This document shows, piece by piece, positions 7,745 to 15,249 of a stretch of 34,314 nt of DNA. The notes under the pieces were generated by a model. The model was not told the DNA's origin and searched no databases. It worked only from the letters and a program-made list of their open reading frames with translations. Within the stretch, counting starts at the first letter, position 1, and every line of letters begins with the position of its first letter. Where the stretch lies: the NCBI GenBank assembly GCA_003242675.1, contig QGVE01000011.1, positions 1 to 34,314 on the forward strand, in the 5' to 3' direction. This DNA comes from Bacillota bacterium. Lineage in GTDB: Bacteria; Bacillota_E; Symbiobacteriia; Symbiobacteriales; Symbiobacteriaceae. The position numbers and the translations under genes are program-made.

Positions 7745-8179
7745 ATGTACGTCACCCACGGCGACACCATCGTGTTCCGCTCGGACCAGCGGGAGCGGTT
7801 CGGCACCTCCTCGCGCGCGGCGTGGGTCGGGCCGCCCGGCCGCCACGGGGGACCGGCGGCGTACCGGGGGGACCCGCCGCCGGCCCCCGACGGCGAGGAG
7901 CGGCTCGAGGCCCTGCGGCGGCGGATCGCGGCGCTGGAGGAGCGGCTTGCCCGCCTGGAGGCCCGCCTGGCCCGCTCCGACGGGCATCCCGGCGCCCGGG
8001 CGGACGGGCCCTGGCCGGACGACCGGGAGCGGCCCGGCGCGCGCAGCGCCGCGGGCAGCCGCCGGCCGGCAGGGCAGGTCCACACGGCGGGCGGCGGCAG
8101 CGGCCAGGTGCGGGTGGCGGCGCATGCGCCGCCCGGCGTTCACGTGAGCGTGGGGCAGGTGCGGCTGAAGCACAGCTGA
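7745..8179 (+). CDS. Small hypothetical protein with a short coiled coil
   Basis: A 144-residue protein that I do not recognise. ATG 7745 has a GAGGGGGGAG site upstream. A leucine/alanine heptad stretch around residues 52-78 (LEALRRRIAALEERLARLEA) predicts a short coiled coil. The flanks are low-complexity, rich in Gly, Pro, Arg and Ala. The C-terminal portion (about 105-144) has a more ordered look with alternating Val and Gly residues (QVRVAAHAPPGVHVSVGQVRL). It is followed by a strong terminator, supporting a real transcript. Function unknown; spore- or envelope-associated roles would be guesswork. Confidence 0.55.
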   Translation: MYVTHGDTIVFRSDQRERFGTSSRAAWVGPPGRHGGPAAYRGDPPPAPDGEERLEALRRRIAALEERLARLEARLARSDGHPGARADGPWPDDRERPGARSAAGSRRPAGQVHTAGGGSGQVRVAAHAPPGVHVSVGQVRLKHS

Positions 8180-8197
8180 TCCTGCGCGCCATGCAAG

Positions 8198-8240
8198 GCG
8201 AACACCCCCTCTGGTGACCCTAGAGGGGGTGTTCGCTTTT
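8198..8240 (+). terminator. Strong intrinsic terminator after the coiled-coil protein
   Basis: A perfect 15-bp stem (8198-8212 with 8222-8236) encloses a 9-base loop and is followed by TTTT. It lies between convergent genes and could also help stop the - strand DUF3794 transcript, though the T-run on that side is poor. Confidence 0.85.
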
Positions 8241-8250
8241 CCTCAGCCGT

Positions 8251-8847
8251 CTACCACTCGTCGCCGGGGGCGAAGGGCCTGTCGTCCTTGTCCTCCGTCG
8301 GGAAGTCCAGCCCCGGGACGGTGACGACCTCGGAATGCTCCGGGCAGCGCAGCCGCTGCGGGGTGACGTCGCGGGCGTTCACCTTCAGCCACTTGCGGCG
8401 CACCACCTTGGCCCGCACCTTGATGACCGCCTTCTCCAGCAGCTTGGAGAAGGTGCCGTCGTGGTTGCGGTCCACCAGCTTGTCAAACTCGCCGGCGACG
8501 ATGGCGTCCTCGATTTCGCACTCGTCGCCGTCGCGGCTGCCGGGCACGTCGATGAAGAGGTGGAAGGGGATCTCGACGGTGCAGTGGCGCACGTCGCCGC
8601 AGACGCGGTTCAGGCCGCCCTTACGGTCCCATGTCTTCGCCGTTTTGTACGTCACGTTCTTTATCAGGCGGCCGTTGATGATCACCTTGTCGCAGACGGC
8701 GGCGCAGTCGTCGATCTCGATCAGCTTCTGAACCTCATCGATCTTGAAGGCCGGGGGCGTCAGCGGGATTTCGCTCACAACCAGCACTTGCGCCGTGTTG
8801 GAGTTCACCACCACGGGGGTCTGGATCACGAAGTCGTTGTCCTTCAA
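8251..8847 (-). CDS. DUF3794/SipL-domain (SPOCS) protein
   Basis: A 198-residue protein with a DUF3794-type domain, the fold found in the spore morphogenesis protein SipL. The recognisable core is VCDKVIINGRLIKNVTYKT followed by beta-rich segments such as CTVEIPFHLFIDVPG. Both parts suggest a protein-binding sandwich rather than an enzyme. Five or so cysteines are scattered and an acidic tail ends in PGDEW. The start is TTG at 8847 (reverse strand) with an excellent AAAGGAGGT site 9 to 11 bases upstream. No spore genes are beside it; the gene is monocistronic. A role in spore coat or envelope assembly is plausible from the family but unproven. Confidence 0.75.
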   Translation of the reverse strand: MKDNDFVIQTPVVVNSNTAQVLVVSEIPLTPPAFKIDEVQKLIEIDDCAAVCDKVIINGRLIKNVTYKTAKTWDRKGGLNRVCGDVRHCTVEIPFHLFIDVPGSRDGDECEIEDAIVAGEFDKLVDRNHDGTFSKLLEKAVIKVRAKVVRRKWLKVNARDVTPQRLRCPEHSEVVTVPGLDFPTEDKDDRPFAPGDEW

Positions 8848-8885
8848 CCCGTCGCGACCTCCTTTGGATCGTGGCGGTACACCAC

Positions 8886-8915
8886 ATCCTATGCGCCGGG
8901 GCGAACGCAGGTCAC
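8886..8915 (-). promoter_or_regulatory. Putative promoter of the DUF3794 gene
   Basis: On the reverse strand, GTGACC (8915-8910) and TAGGAT (8891-8886) are 18 bases apart. TAGGAT is the same -10 hexamer as in the dehydrogenase-family promoter. Confidence 0.35.
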
Positions 8916-9213
8916 ATAACGGGCGTTTCCGTCAACCGTATCTGGGGGACGGGGGAGCCTTGCGGCCCCTAGGAAGGGCGGAAGGACACACGGAGGAATT
9001 CGGGGCGTCGGGAAGAACCAATACTACATACTACATAAGCAGTATCCAGCACATGGGATTCATAAGCTACTGACCCTAGGGCACAGAGCCGAGGCCCGGC
9101 CGCGGACCGCTCGCTTTGTCAGCGCCGTTCCGGCCGTGGCCGAAACAACTTCGGGAAGGACGAGCGCCCTGCTCGCCTGACCTAGCCCTACCTTGGCGGA
9201 AGGAGGCGGAACC
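8916..9213. other. Gene-free stretch between divergent genes
   Basis: About 300 bases without a convincing gene. It contains a short locally AT-rich island around 9015-9070 in an otherwise GC-rich region, with the direct repeat TACTACATACTACATA (9023-9038). This is the likely site of the promoter for the MurNAc cluster, but I could not find a -35/-10 pair with good spacing. No regulator gene or riboswitch is seen. Confidence 0.4.
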
Positions 9214-10575
9214 GTGTCCCGCGAAGAGAGAATCGCGGCGGAAATGCTCCAGAGACTCGGTGGTCGCGAGAATGTGGTGTCCATGGAATGCTGCATGACC
9301 CGCCTGCGGGTCGACCTGCGGGATCCGGCCAAGGCCGACCCGAAGGCCCTTCGAAAGGTCGAAGGGGTCAAGGGGGTCGTCCAGACCGGCGGGCAGATCC
9401 AGGTCATTTTCGGGCCCGGGCTGGCGCAGAAGGTCGCTGAGGCCGCGGCGAGCACCACGGGCCTGGGGGTGGGCGACGCGCAGCCGAAGGCGGGTGAGGC
9501 GGCCAAGGTTGGGTCCAAGGATCTTCTGCGGAAGATCGCGAATGTCTTCGTTCCGCTGATTCCCGGCATCATCGCCGTGGGCATGATGATCGCCCTCAAC
9601 AACGTCCTCCAAAAGGCCAACATCATCACGCCCGAGACGACGGTGGCCGGCTACAGCGTGGTCGGCATCCTGAACCTGCTGGGCGGCACGTTCCTCGGGC
9701 TGCTGTCGATCCTGGTCGGGCACAACGCGGCGCGCGAGTGGGGCGGCCCGCCCGTCATCGGCGCGGTCGGTGCGGCCATCCTGATGGGCGGCGGCAACGG
9801 CGCCGCACTGACGGCCCTGAACATGGTGCCCGGCCGCGGCGGCCTCATCGGCGCACTGATCGCCGGCGCCTTCCTCGGGTGGCTCTACCGCCGGATCCAG
9901 CGGATCATCCCTGAGACGATCAACATCATCGTGACGCCGTTCCTCACCCTGCTGATCGGCGGCCTGATCGTGGTCTTCGTGGTGCAGCCTGTCGGCGGCG
10001 TGCTGGCGGACTGGATCACCCAGGCCGCGACCTGGCTGATCGGCGTGGGCGGGCCGATCGCCGGCTACGTGCTCGCCGCCACGTTCCTGCCGCTGGTCAT
10101 GCTGGGCATCCACCAGGGCCTCACGCCCATCCACATGCAGCTTATCGAGAGCCTGGGCAACACCCCGCTGCTGCCCATTCTGGCCATGGCGGGTGCCGGT
10201 CAGGTGGGTGCCGCCATCGCGGTGTACGTGAAGACCCGCGATCCGGAGTTCCGGCGGGTGATCCTCGCCGCCCTGCCGGTGGGCTTCCTGGGCATCGGCG
10301 AGCCGCTCATCTATGGTGTGACGCTGCCGCTCTTCCGTCCTTTCATCGGCGCCTGCCTCGGCGCCGGCTTCGGTGGTGCGGTGATCGCCGTCGCGAAGGT
10401 CGGCGCGCTGGCCATGGGCGTCTCCGGAATTCTCCTGACGCTGCTCGTGGACAAGGTCGCCATGTACTTGCTCGGCCTCGTGGTCTCCTACATCGCCGGC
10501 TTCATCATCACCTGGTTCCTCGGCTTCGACGAGTCGCGGATCTCCGAGTCCCAGTCCTTCACCTTCGGTGACTGA
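9214..10575 (+). CDS. murP: PTS EIIBC permease, N-acetylmuramate (MurP) type
   Basis: A glucose-superfamily PTS permease that would import and phosphorylate an amino sugar. The 453-residue protein has an N-terminal EIIB domain (about 1-85) with the phosphorylated Cys27 before MTRLR; Cys26 stands where many family members have His. It is followed by a roughly ten-segment EIIC domain with GIGEPLIYGVTLP (from residue 360), the sugar-site signature. No EIIA domain is fused, so an EIIA of another system is needed, as for B. subtilis MurP. I chose GTG 9214 with AAGGAGG 7 bases upstream; the upstream in-frame TTG 9193 precedes that site. The substrate MurNAc or MurNAc-GlcNAc is inferred from the adjacent mupG and nagA. 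Confidence 0.85.
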   Translation: MSREERIAAEMLQRLGGRENVVSMECCMTRLRVDLRDPAKADPKALRKVEGVKGVVQTGGQIQVIFGPGLAQKVAEAAASTTGLGVGDAQPKAGEAAKVGSKDLLRKIANVFVPLIPGIIAVGMMIALNNVLQKANIITPETTVAGYSVVGILNLLGGTFLGLLSILVGHNAAREWGGPPVIGAVGAAILMGGGNGAALTALNMVPGRGGLIGALIAGAFLGWLYRRIQRIIPETINIIVTPFLTLLIGGLIVVFVVQPVGGVLADWITQAATWLIGVGGPIAGYVLAATFLPLVMLGIHQGLTPIHMQLIESLGNTPLLPILAMAGAGQVGAAIAVYVKTRDPEFRRVILAALPVGFLGIGEPLIYGVTLPLFRPFIGACLGAGFGGAVIAVAKVGALAMGVSGILLTLLVDKVAMYLLGLVVSYIAGFIITWFLGFDESRISESQSFTFGD

Positions 10576-10590
10576 CGGGAGGCCAGCGCT

Positions 10591-11685
10591 ATGCCCGAAT
10601 GGGGAGTCTCTGTCTACCTGGGGACGCCGGACGTTCCGGAGCGGCTGCCGGGATATCTGGATGCCGTCGCGGCCAGGGGGGGCAGGGAGGTCTTCACCTC
10701 CCTGCACATCCCCGAGATCCCGCTGGCGGACGCCATAGCCCAGCTTGAGCACCTGACCGCCGAGGCCCGGCGGCGGGGCATGGCGGTGGTGGCCGACATC
10801 GCCCCCCGCGCGCTCCGGGAGTTGGGCGCCCGGCCGGGCGACCTCTCGGTCCTGCAGCGAATGGGGCTGGCCGGCGTGCGGCTGGACTACGGCTTTGAGC
10901 CGGAGGAGATCGCCGCCTTCACCCGCAACCCGGAGGGGCTGCGGATTCTGCTGAACGCCTCCACGGTTGACCCGGCCTTCCTGGAGCGGGTGATGGCTGC
11001 GGGCGCTGACCCGGAGCGGCTGGAGGCCTGCCATAACTACTACCCCCGCCCCGAGACCGGGCTCTCCCGGGCGTCGCTCCTGCGCTGCTCGGGGTACTTC
11101 AGGGCCCGCGGGCTGAAGGTGGCGGCCTTCATCGCCGGGAGCGGCGAAAAGCGCGGCCCCATCGGCGCCGGGCTGCCCACGCTGGAGGAGCACCGGAACG
11201 CGGAGGCCGGCTTTGCCGCCGCGGAGCTGCTCGGTTCCGGCGCGGTGGACATCGTGCTCTTCGGCGATCCCTGGGCGACAGAAGCCGAACTGGACCGGGT
11301 CAGCGAGGTGGTGGCTGCCGGCGGGAGGCTCTTGCGGGTGCGCCTGGTGCCCGGGCTCGACGAGTTCCAGCGCTCGATCGTGCTGGACCGGCCGCACCGG
11401 AACCGGCCTGACGCCGCGGCGCTGGTCATTCGCTGCGCACTCTCCCGCTCGTACGCGGCGCAGGGCCCGGCGGTGGTCCCGTTCAACACGGTGGCGCGCC
11501 CCGTCGGCTCGGTCACGATCGACAACCAGGGTTACCAGCGCTACTCCGGCGAACTGCAGGTGGCGCTGTCGGACCTGCCGGCCGATCCCCGGGTCAACGT
11601 GGTGGGCCATGTGGTGCCCGAGGACCTGCCCCTGCTTCGCCTGATCGGTCCCGGCGACGACTTCACGTTCCGGGAAGTGAGCTGA
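10591..11685 (+). CDS. mupG: 6-phospho-N-acetylmuramidase MupG (DUF871)
   Basis: Members of this family cleave MurNAc-6-phosphate-GlcNAc, the product of MurP import, into MurNAc-6-P and GlcNAc. The 364-residue protein has the full DUF871 layout: an N-terminal TIM-barrel with FTSLHIPE, a central HNYYPRPETGL (from His148), and a C-terminal cyclophilin-like part with TIDNQGYQRYSGELQ (from Thr309). It starts at ATG 10591 behind GGGAGG, 15 bases after murP, so the two are one operon. Staphylococcus aureus mupG lies in a mupG-murQ-murP-murR cluster; here no MurQ follows. Confidence 0.92.
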   Translation: MPEWGVSVYLGTPDVPERLPGYLDAVAARGGREVFTSLHIPEIPLADAIAQLEHLTAEARRRGMAVVADIAPRALRELGARPGDLSVLQRMGLAGVRLDYGFEPEEIAAFTRNPEGLRILLNASTVDPAFLERVMAAGADPERLEACHNYYPRPETGLSRASLLRCSGYFRARGLKVAAFIAGSGEKRGPIGAGLPTLEEHRNAEAGFAAAELLGSGAVDIVLFGDPWATEAELDRVSEVVAAGGRLLRVRLVPGLDEFQRSIVLDRPHRNRPDAAALVIRCALSRSYAAQGPAVVPFNTVARPVGSVTIDNQGYQRYSGELQVALSDLPADPRVNVVGHVVPEDLPLLRLIGPGDDFTFREVS

Positions 11686-11694
11686 GTGCAAGCA

Positions 11695-11736
11695 GCAGCC
11701 CGTGGCATGGCGGACCAGCCGCTTGCCACGGGCTGC
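11695..11736 (+). promoter_or_regulatory. Perfect 13-bp inverted repeat overlapping the next promoter
   Basis: GCAGCCCGTGGCA (11695-11707) and TGCCACGGGCTGC (11724-11736) pair perfectly around a 16-base loop that can itself form a GCGG/CCGC stem. It begins 9 bases after the mupG stop. There is no T-run, so it is a poor intrinsic terminator. Its right arm contains the -35 of the promoter at 11723-11751, which suggests an operator or a processing site. Confidence 0.6.
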
Positions 11737-11751
11737 AGGATCGTCTATACT
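11723..11751 (+). promoter_or_regulatory. Putative internal promoter for the ceramidase-nagA-SIS genes
   Basis: TTGCCA (11723-11728) and TATACT (11746-11751) are separated by 17 bases, five of six matches at each box. It would give a leader of about 155 bases made largely of the btuF relic. Confidence 0.6.
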
Positions 11752-11829
11752 GACCTTCTCTGTGGAACAGCTCATCGCGGCCGGCCTCGATGTCATCGTG
11801 GCCGGGCTCCCGGCGATGGCGCAGGAGCC
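11751..11829 (+). pseudogene. btuF gene fragment (relic of a cobalamin-binding protein)
   Basis: These bases align without gaps to 16371-16449 inside the intact btuF of this window, with about 83% identity over 11751-11826. The translation FSVEQLIAAGLDVIVAG matches FSVEQLIAADPDVIVAG. Only about 25 codons survive, with no start and an unrelated continuation, so it is not expressed as a protein. The following 70 bases do not match btuF. It forms most of the leader of the ceramidase-family gene. Confidence 0.8.
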
Positions 11830-11912
11830 TGACCGGCCGTGTGTTGCCCGGCGGCCCAAAGAACACGTTCCTCGATCTGCTTGCCAACAAGAAACTGTGA
11901 GGAGGCCGGCAT

Positions 11913-13202
11913 ATGAGGGTCGGACACCACTGCGTGACCATCACGCCGCCCATCCCGTGCGGGATGGGGGGCTACGCGGACCGGTCCGGACCGGCAGAGG
12001 GGGTGCACGATCCCCTTTTTGCGCGCGCCCTGGTCCTGGAGGCCGGGGGCGAGCGGCTGGGGATCCTCACCTGCGACATCCTGCACCTGGACCGGACGCT
12101 GGTGGAGGAGGTGCGGGCACGCACAGCCGCTCTCACCGGGATCGCGCCCGAGCGGGTGATGCTGCTCGCTTCCCATACCCATTCCGGTCCCTCGCCCGCG
12201 ACCTGGGCCAGCCATCCGGCGCCGCCTGAGTATCTGAGGTGGCTGCCGCTGCAGCTCGCCGGGTGCCTGCTCCAGGCGACCCGGAACATGGAGGAGGTCG
12301 AGGTGGCCTGGGGAGAAGCGCCGGTGGAGGGGCTGGGCACGAACCGCACCGACCCCGACCTGCCCTTTGATCCGACGCTGCGGCTCCTGGCCTTCCTCAG
12401 AGGCGGCCGGCCGCGGGCCGTCCTGCTCAACTACGGCTGCCACCCGACGGTGATGGGCCCGGAGAACCGGCTGATCTCCGCCGACTGGCCGGGGGCCGGG
12501 GTGGCGGCCCTGCAGCGCGCGCTGGGCGACGGGGTGTGGGTCGGCTTCGCCCAGGGGTGCGCGGGCGACGTCAGCGCCCGCTTCACCCGGCGCGCACAGT
12601 CCTTCGCCGAGGTGGAGCGGCACGGCTGGCTGCTGGCCGGGGCGGCGCTCACGGCGCTCGGCCGCCTGTGCGGCCCGGCCGCCGGCGTGGGCGGGCGCCC
12701 CGTGCGGCTGGCGGCCCGCCGGCAGGTGGTACGTTTGGAGCCGCGGCGGCTTCCCTCACCGGAGGAGGCGGCCCGCCAGGTGGAAGCGGCACGGGCCCGG
12801 GTGGCGGAGCTGCAGGCCGCCGGGGCCTCCCACGCCGAGCTGCGCATCGCCCAGACGGCGCTTCAGGGGGCGGAGCTCGCCCTGCGCTACGCCACTCAGG
12901 GGATTCCCATCGACCTGAACTGCGAGGTGCAGGCCTTCGCCATCGGGGATGCGGCCCTGGTGAGCCTTGCGGGCGAGCCGTTTTCCGCACTGGGCCGGGC
13001 GATCCGGGCCCGCTCGCCCTTCGCGGCGACCCTGGTGACGGGCTACGGCAACGGCTACTGCGGGTACATCCCCGACCGGGAGGCCTTCGCGCGGGGCGGG
13101 TACGAGGCCCTCTCCGCGCCCAGCGAACCCGGCTCCGGGGAGCGCCTGGTGGAAGTCGCACTGGAGCTCTTGAGCGAGCTGAAGGCGGAGGTGACAGGCT
13201 GA
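11913..13202 (+). CDS. Neutral/alkaline ceramidase-family hydrolase, cytoplasmic
   Basis: The 429-residue protein has the N-terminal domain of the neutral/alkaline ceramidase family, zinc amidases that hydrolyse N-acyl bonds. Visible motifs are the N-terminal VTITPPIPCGMGGYADR, the zinc-site SHTHSGP (His88, His90), NYGCHPTVMG (His177) and FAQGCAGDVS. It has no signal peptide and lacks the C-terminal immunoglobulin-like domain of true ceramidases. A helical insertion at about 285-325 separates the two halves. Located between mupG and nagA, and overlapping nagA by one base, it more likely acts on an amide in a cell-wall amino sugar or muropeptide than on ceramide (inference). GGAGG at 11901-11905 precedes ATG 11913. 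Confidence 0.8.
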   Translation: MRVGHHCVTITPPIPCGMGGYADRSGPAEGVHDPLFARALVLEAGGERLGILTCDILHLDRTLVEEVRARTAALTGIAPERVMLLASHTHSGPSPATWASHPAPPEYLRWLPLQLAGCLLQATRNMEEVEVAWGEAPVEGLGTNRTDPDLPFDPTLRLLAFLRGGRPRAVLLNYGCHPTVMGPENRLISADWPGAGVAALQRALGDGVWVGFAQGCAGDVSARFTRRAQSFAEVERHGWLLAGAALTALGRLCGPAAGVGGRPVRLAARRQVVRLEPRRLPSPEEAARQVEAARARVAELQAAGASHAELRIAQTALQGAELALRYATQGIPIDLNCEVQAFAIGDAALVSLAGEPFSALGRAIRARSPFAATLVTGYGNGYCGYIPDREAFARGGYEALSAPSEPGSGERLVEVALELLSELKAEVTG

Positions 13203-14407
13203 TGATGCTCTTTACCTGCCCGCGGATCCACGCCGAGTCCGGCCTGGTCGACGGCTACGTGCTGGTGGACGGCCGGCGGATCGCGGCCGTGGAGAAGGGG
13301 CCGGTCCCGCCGGAGCTGGCGGGCGTCCAGCGCGTGGACCTGCCGGACTGCGACCTGATCCCCGGGATGATCGATCTTCACATCCACGGCGCTGGCGGCT
13401 GGCCCGTCGAGGGGGCAGACGTGGCGACGCTGCAGGGGCTGGGCCGATTCCTGGCCGCCTATGGCGTGACCGGCTTCCTGCCCACCGCCTCAGCCCGGCC
13501 GCTGGAGGAACTGGAGGAGGTGGCGCGCCAGGTCCGGGCGGCCGCCGGGATCGAGTATGACGGCGCGGCGATTCTGGGCCTGCACCTGGAGGGGCCGTTC
13601 CTGAGCACCAAGCGGCCCGGGGCGATGCACATCCCGTACCTGCGGGCCCCGTCCGTGGCGGAGGCCGAGCGGCTGCTGGCCGCGGGCGGCGGCACGGTGC
13701 GGCGGATCTCGCTGGCGCCGGAGCTGCCCGGCGCGCTGGAGCTGGTCCGCTACCTCGCCGCGCAGGGGGTCATCGTGGCCGGCGCCCACACCGATGCGAC
13801 CTACGACGAGACGATCGCCGGCATCGAGGCGGGCGTGCGCCTCGCCACACACACCTACAACGCCATGCGCGGGCTGCACCACCGGGAGCCCGGGGCGGTG
13901 GGGGCGTACCTCACCGACGACCGGGTGACCTGCGAGGTCATCTGCGATCTGCTGCACGTCCACCCGGCGGCGGTCCGGATCGTGCTGCGCGCGGCCGGCC
14001 CCGATCGGGTCGCCCTGATCTCCGACGCCATTCCGGCCGCGGGGCTGAAGCCGGGCCACTACCGGTTCTGGGACAGTGACCTGTACATCGACGAGCAGGG
14101 CTACTGCAAGCTGGCGGACGGCACCATTGCGGGCTCCACCAAGCTTATGCTCCACGGGCTGCGCAACCTGGTGGAGGTGCTGGGGGTGCCGTGGGCGGAC
14201 GCGGTGCGGATGGCGGCCCTGATCCCGGCCCGCGCGATCGGACTCGCCGACCGGAAGGGCAGCCTGGCGCCGGGCAAGGACGCCGACCTGGTGGCCATCG
14301 GCCCCGACTGGCAGGTGACGTGGTGCGTCGTGGAGGGCCGGGTGGTGCGGCGTCCGGGAGATCCGCCGCCCGCGTTCCATTCGCTCCCACAGGCTGCAAA
14401 TGAGTAG
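13202..14407 (+). CDS. nagA: N-acetylglucosamine-6-phosphate deacetylase NagA
   Basis: Removes acetate from GlcNAc-6-phosphate in the cytoplasm, giving GlcN-6-P. The 401-residue amidohydrolase has DLHIHGAGG (His60, His62), the metal ligand Glu130 in LHLEGPF, His196 in AGAHTDA, His217 in THTYNAM and the catalytic Asp275 in ISDAIPAAG, all at the usual spacing. Start ATG 13202 overlaps the previous stop, with GGAGG 10 bases upstream; the frame is open upstream but only as a shadow of the ceramidase gene. The C-terminal GSLAPGKDADLV is typical. Deaminase nagB is not in the window. Confidence 0.95.
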   Translation: MMLFTCPRIHAESGLVDGYVLVDGRRIAAVEKGPVPPELAGVQRVDLPDCDLIPGMIDLHIHGAGGWPVEGADVATLQGLGRFLAAYGVTGFLPTASARPLEELEEVARQVRAAAGIEYDGAAILGLHLEGPFLSTKRPGAMHIPYLRAPSVAEAERLLAAGGGTVRRISLAPELPGALELVRYLAAQGVIVAGAHTDATYDETIAGIEAGVRLATHTYNAMRGLHHREPGAVGAYLTDDRVTCEVICDLLHVHPAAVRIVLRAAGPDRVALISDAIPAAGLKPGHYRFWDSDLYIDEQGYCKLADGTIAGSTKLMLHGLRNLVEVLGVPWADAVRMAALIPARAIGLADRKGSLAPGKDADLVAIGPDWQVTWCVVEGRVVRRPGDPPPAFHSLPQAANE

Positions 14408-14422
14408 AAGGAGGCGTCGCAC

Positions 14423-15166
14423 ATGACGGTTACGGCGGAACGGTTTTTCCAGGCTGCGGACGAGGTGATCGCCCGGCTGAAGGCGACCCAGCTCCCGGCG
14501 ATCAAGCGGGCCGGGGAGCTCCTGGCGGAGGCCGTGATGAACGGCGGCGTGATCCAGGTGTTCGGCACCGGCCACTCCCGGGCGTTTGCCATGGAGATGG
14601 CGGGCCGGGCGGGCGGTCTGGTGCCGGCCCACGCGATCGAGGAGGACATCCTCTTCCTGAACGGGATCTACCCGGTGGAGGAGCGGAAGAATCCTTATCT
14701 GGAGCGGGATCCGAAGATCGCCCATCAGATCCTGGCGCAGTACGACATCCGCCCCGAGGACATCTTCATCATCGTCTCCAACTCGGGCCGCAACGGCTCC
14801 ACGGTGGAGATGGCCGCGGAGGTGAAGCGCCGGGGCCACAAGCTGATCGTGGTCACGTCGATGGCCCACACCACGTCGGTCACCTCGCGCCACCCCAGCG
14901 GCAAGCTGCTTTATGAGTTCGCGGACGTCGTCATCGACAACTGCGGGCCCCTGGGCGACGCGATGCTCGAGGTGGAGGGGAACCCCGTCAAGGTCTGCGC
15001 CATCTCCTCCGTCACGGGCGCCCTGATCGCCCAGGCGCTGACCGCCGAGGTGGTCGGCCGCCTGGTGGCCGCGGGGCAGACGCCGCCGGTCTACATCAGC
15101 GCCAACGTGGACGGCGCGGACGAACACAACGAAGCCCTGCGGGCCCGGTACGAAGGGCGCATCTGA
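14423..15166 (+). CDS. UPF0309 SIS-domain protein (phosphosugar binding)
   Basis: A 247-residue protein of the UPF0309 / SIS_2 family. SIS motifs are FGTGHSRAF (47-55) and SNSGRNGSTVEMA (119-131), the latter binding a sugar phosphate. Members are repeatedly found just 3' of nagA, as here. The family's reaction is not known to me. MurQ, the MurNAc-6-P etherase, is also a SIS protein but longer and with different motifs, so this is not MurQ by sequence. In this operon it could be an etherase substitute, an isomerase/deaminase, or a phosphosugar sensor. AAGGAGG 9 bases upstream of ATG 14423 supports efficient translation. Last gene of the cluster. Confidence 0.85.
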   Translation: MTVTAERFFQAADEVIARLKATQLPAIKRAGELLAEAVMNGGVIQVFGTGHSRAFAMEMAGRAGGLVPAHAIEEDILFLNGIYPVEERKNPYLERDPKIAHQILAQYDIRPEDIFIIVSNSGRNGSTVEMAAEVKRRGHKLIVVTSMAHTTSVTSRHPSGKLLYEFADVVIDNCGPLGDAMLEVEGNPVKVCAISSVTGALIAQALTAEVVGRLVAAGQTPPVYISANVDGADEHNEALRARYEGRI

Positions 15167-15196
15167 AGCTGACCGCGCGACGCGTTGACGTACTGG

Positions 15197-15226
15197 TTGT
15201 CAGCGGTTTCCGCAATCGCTTATACT
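15197..15226 (+). promoter_or_regulatory. Putative promoter of the cobalamin transport operon
   Basis: TTGTCA (15197-15202) and TATACT (15221-15226) are 18 bases apart and lie directly before the riboswitch. The -10 hexamer is identical to the one before the btuF relic. Confidence 0.6.
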
Positions 15227-15249
15227 GGAGGCACAGGTGAATAAGGGCA

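Noticed and set aside
9076..11859. A very long open frame on the reverse strand across murP and mupG
   Set aside because: It is a shadow of GC-rich coding sequence: the + strand frames have clear EIIBC and DUF871 motifs, while the reverse frame is low-complexity in Arg, Gly, Gln and His. The same holds for other long antisense frames (for example under btuF-btuD, gcvPA and gcvPB).
11837..11900. A second protein fragment after the btuF relic (frame ending NTFLDLLANKKL, stop at 11898-11900)
   Set aside because: It reads like a natural C-terminus, but it is only about 20 codons long, in a different frame from the relic, and matches nothing I recognise.
14423..15166. MurQ (MurNAc-6-P etherase)
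   Set aside because: The protein has SIS motifs but is about 50 residues shorter than MurQ and lacks its family motifs; it fits UPF0309 better. A functional equivalence is kept only as a hypothesis.
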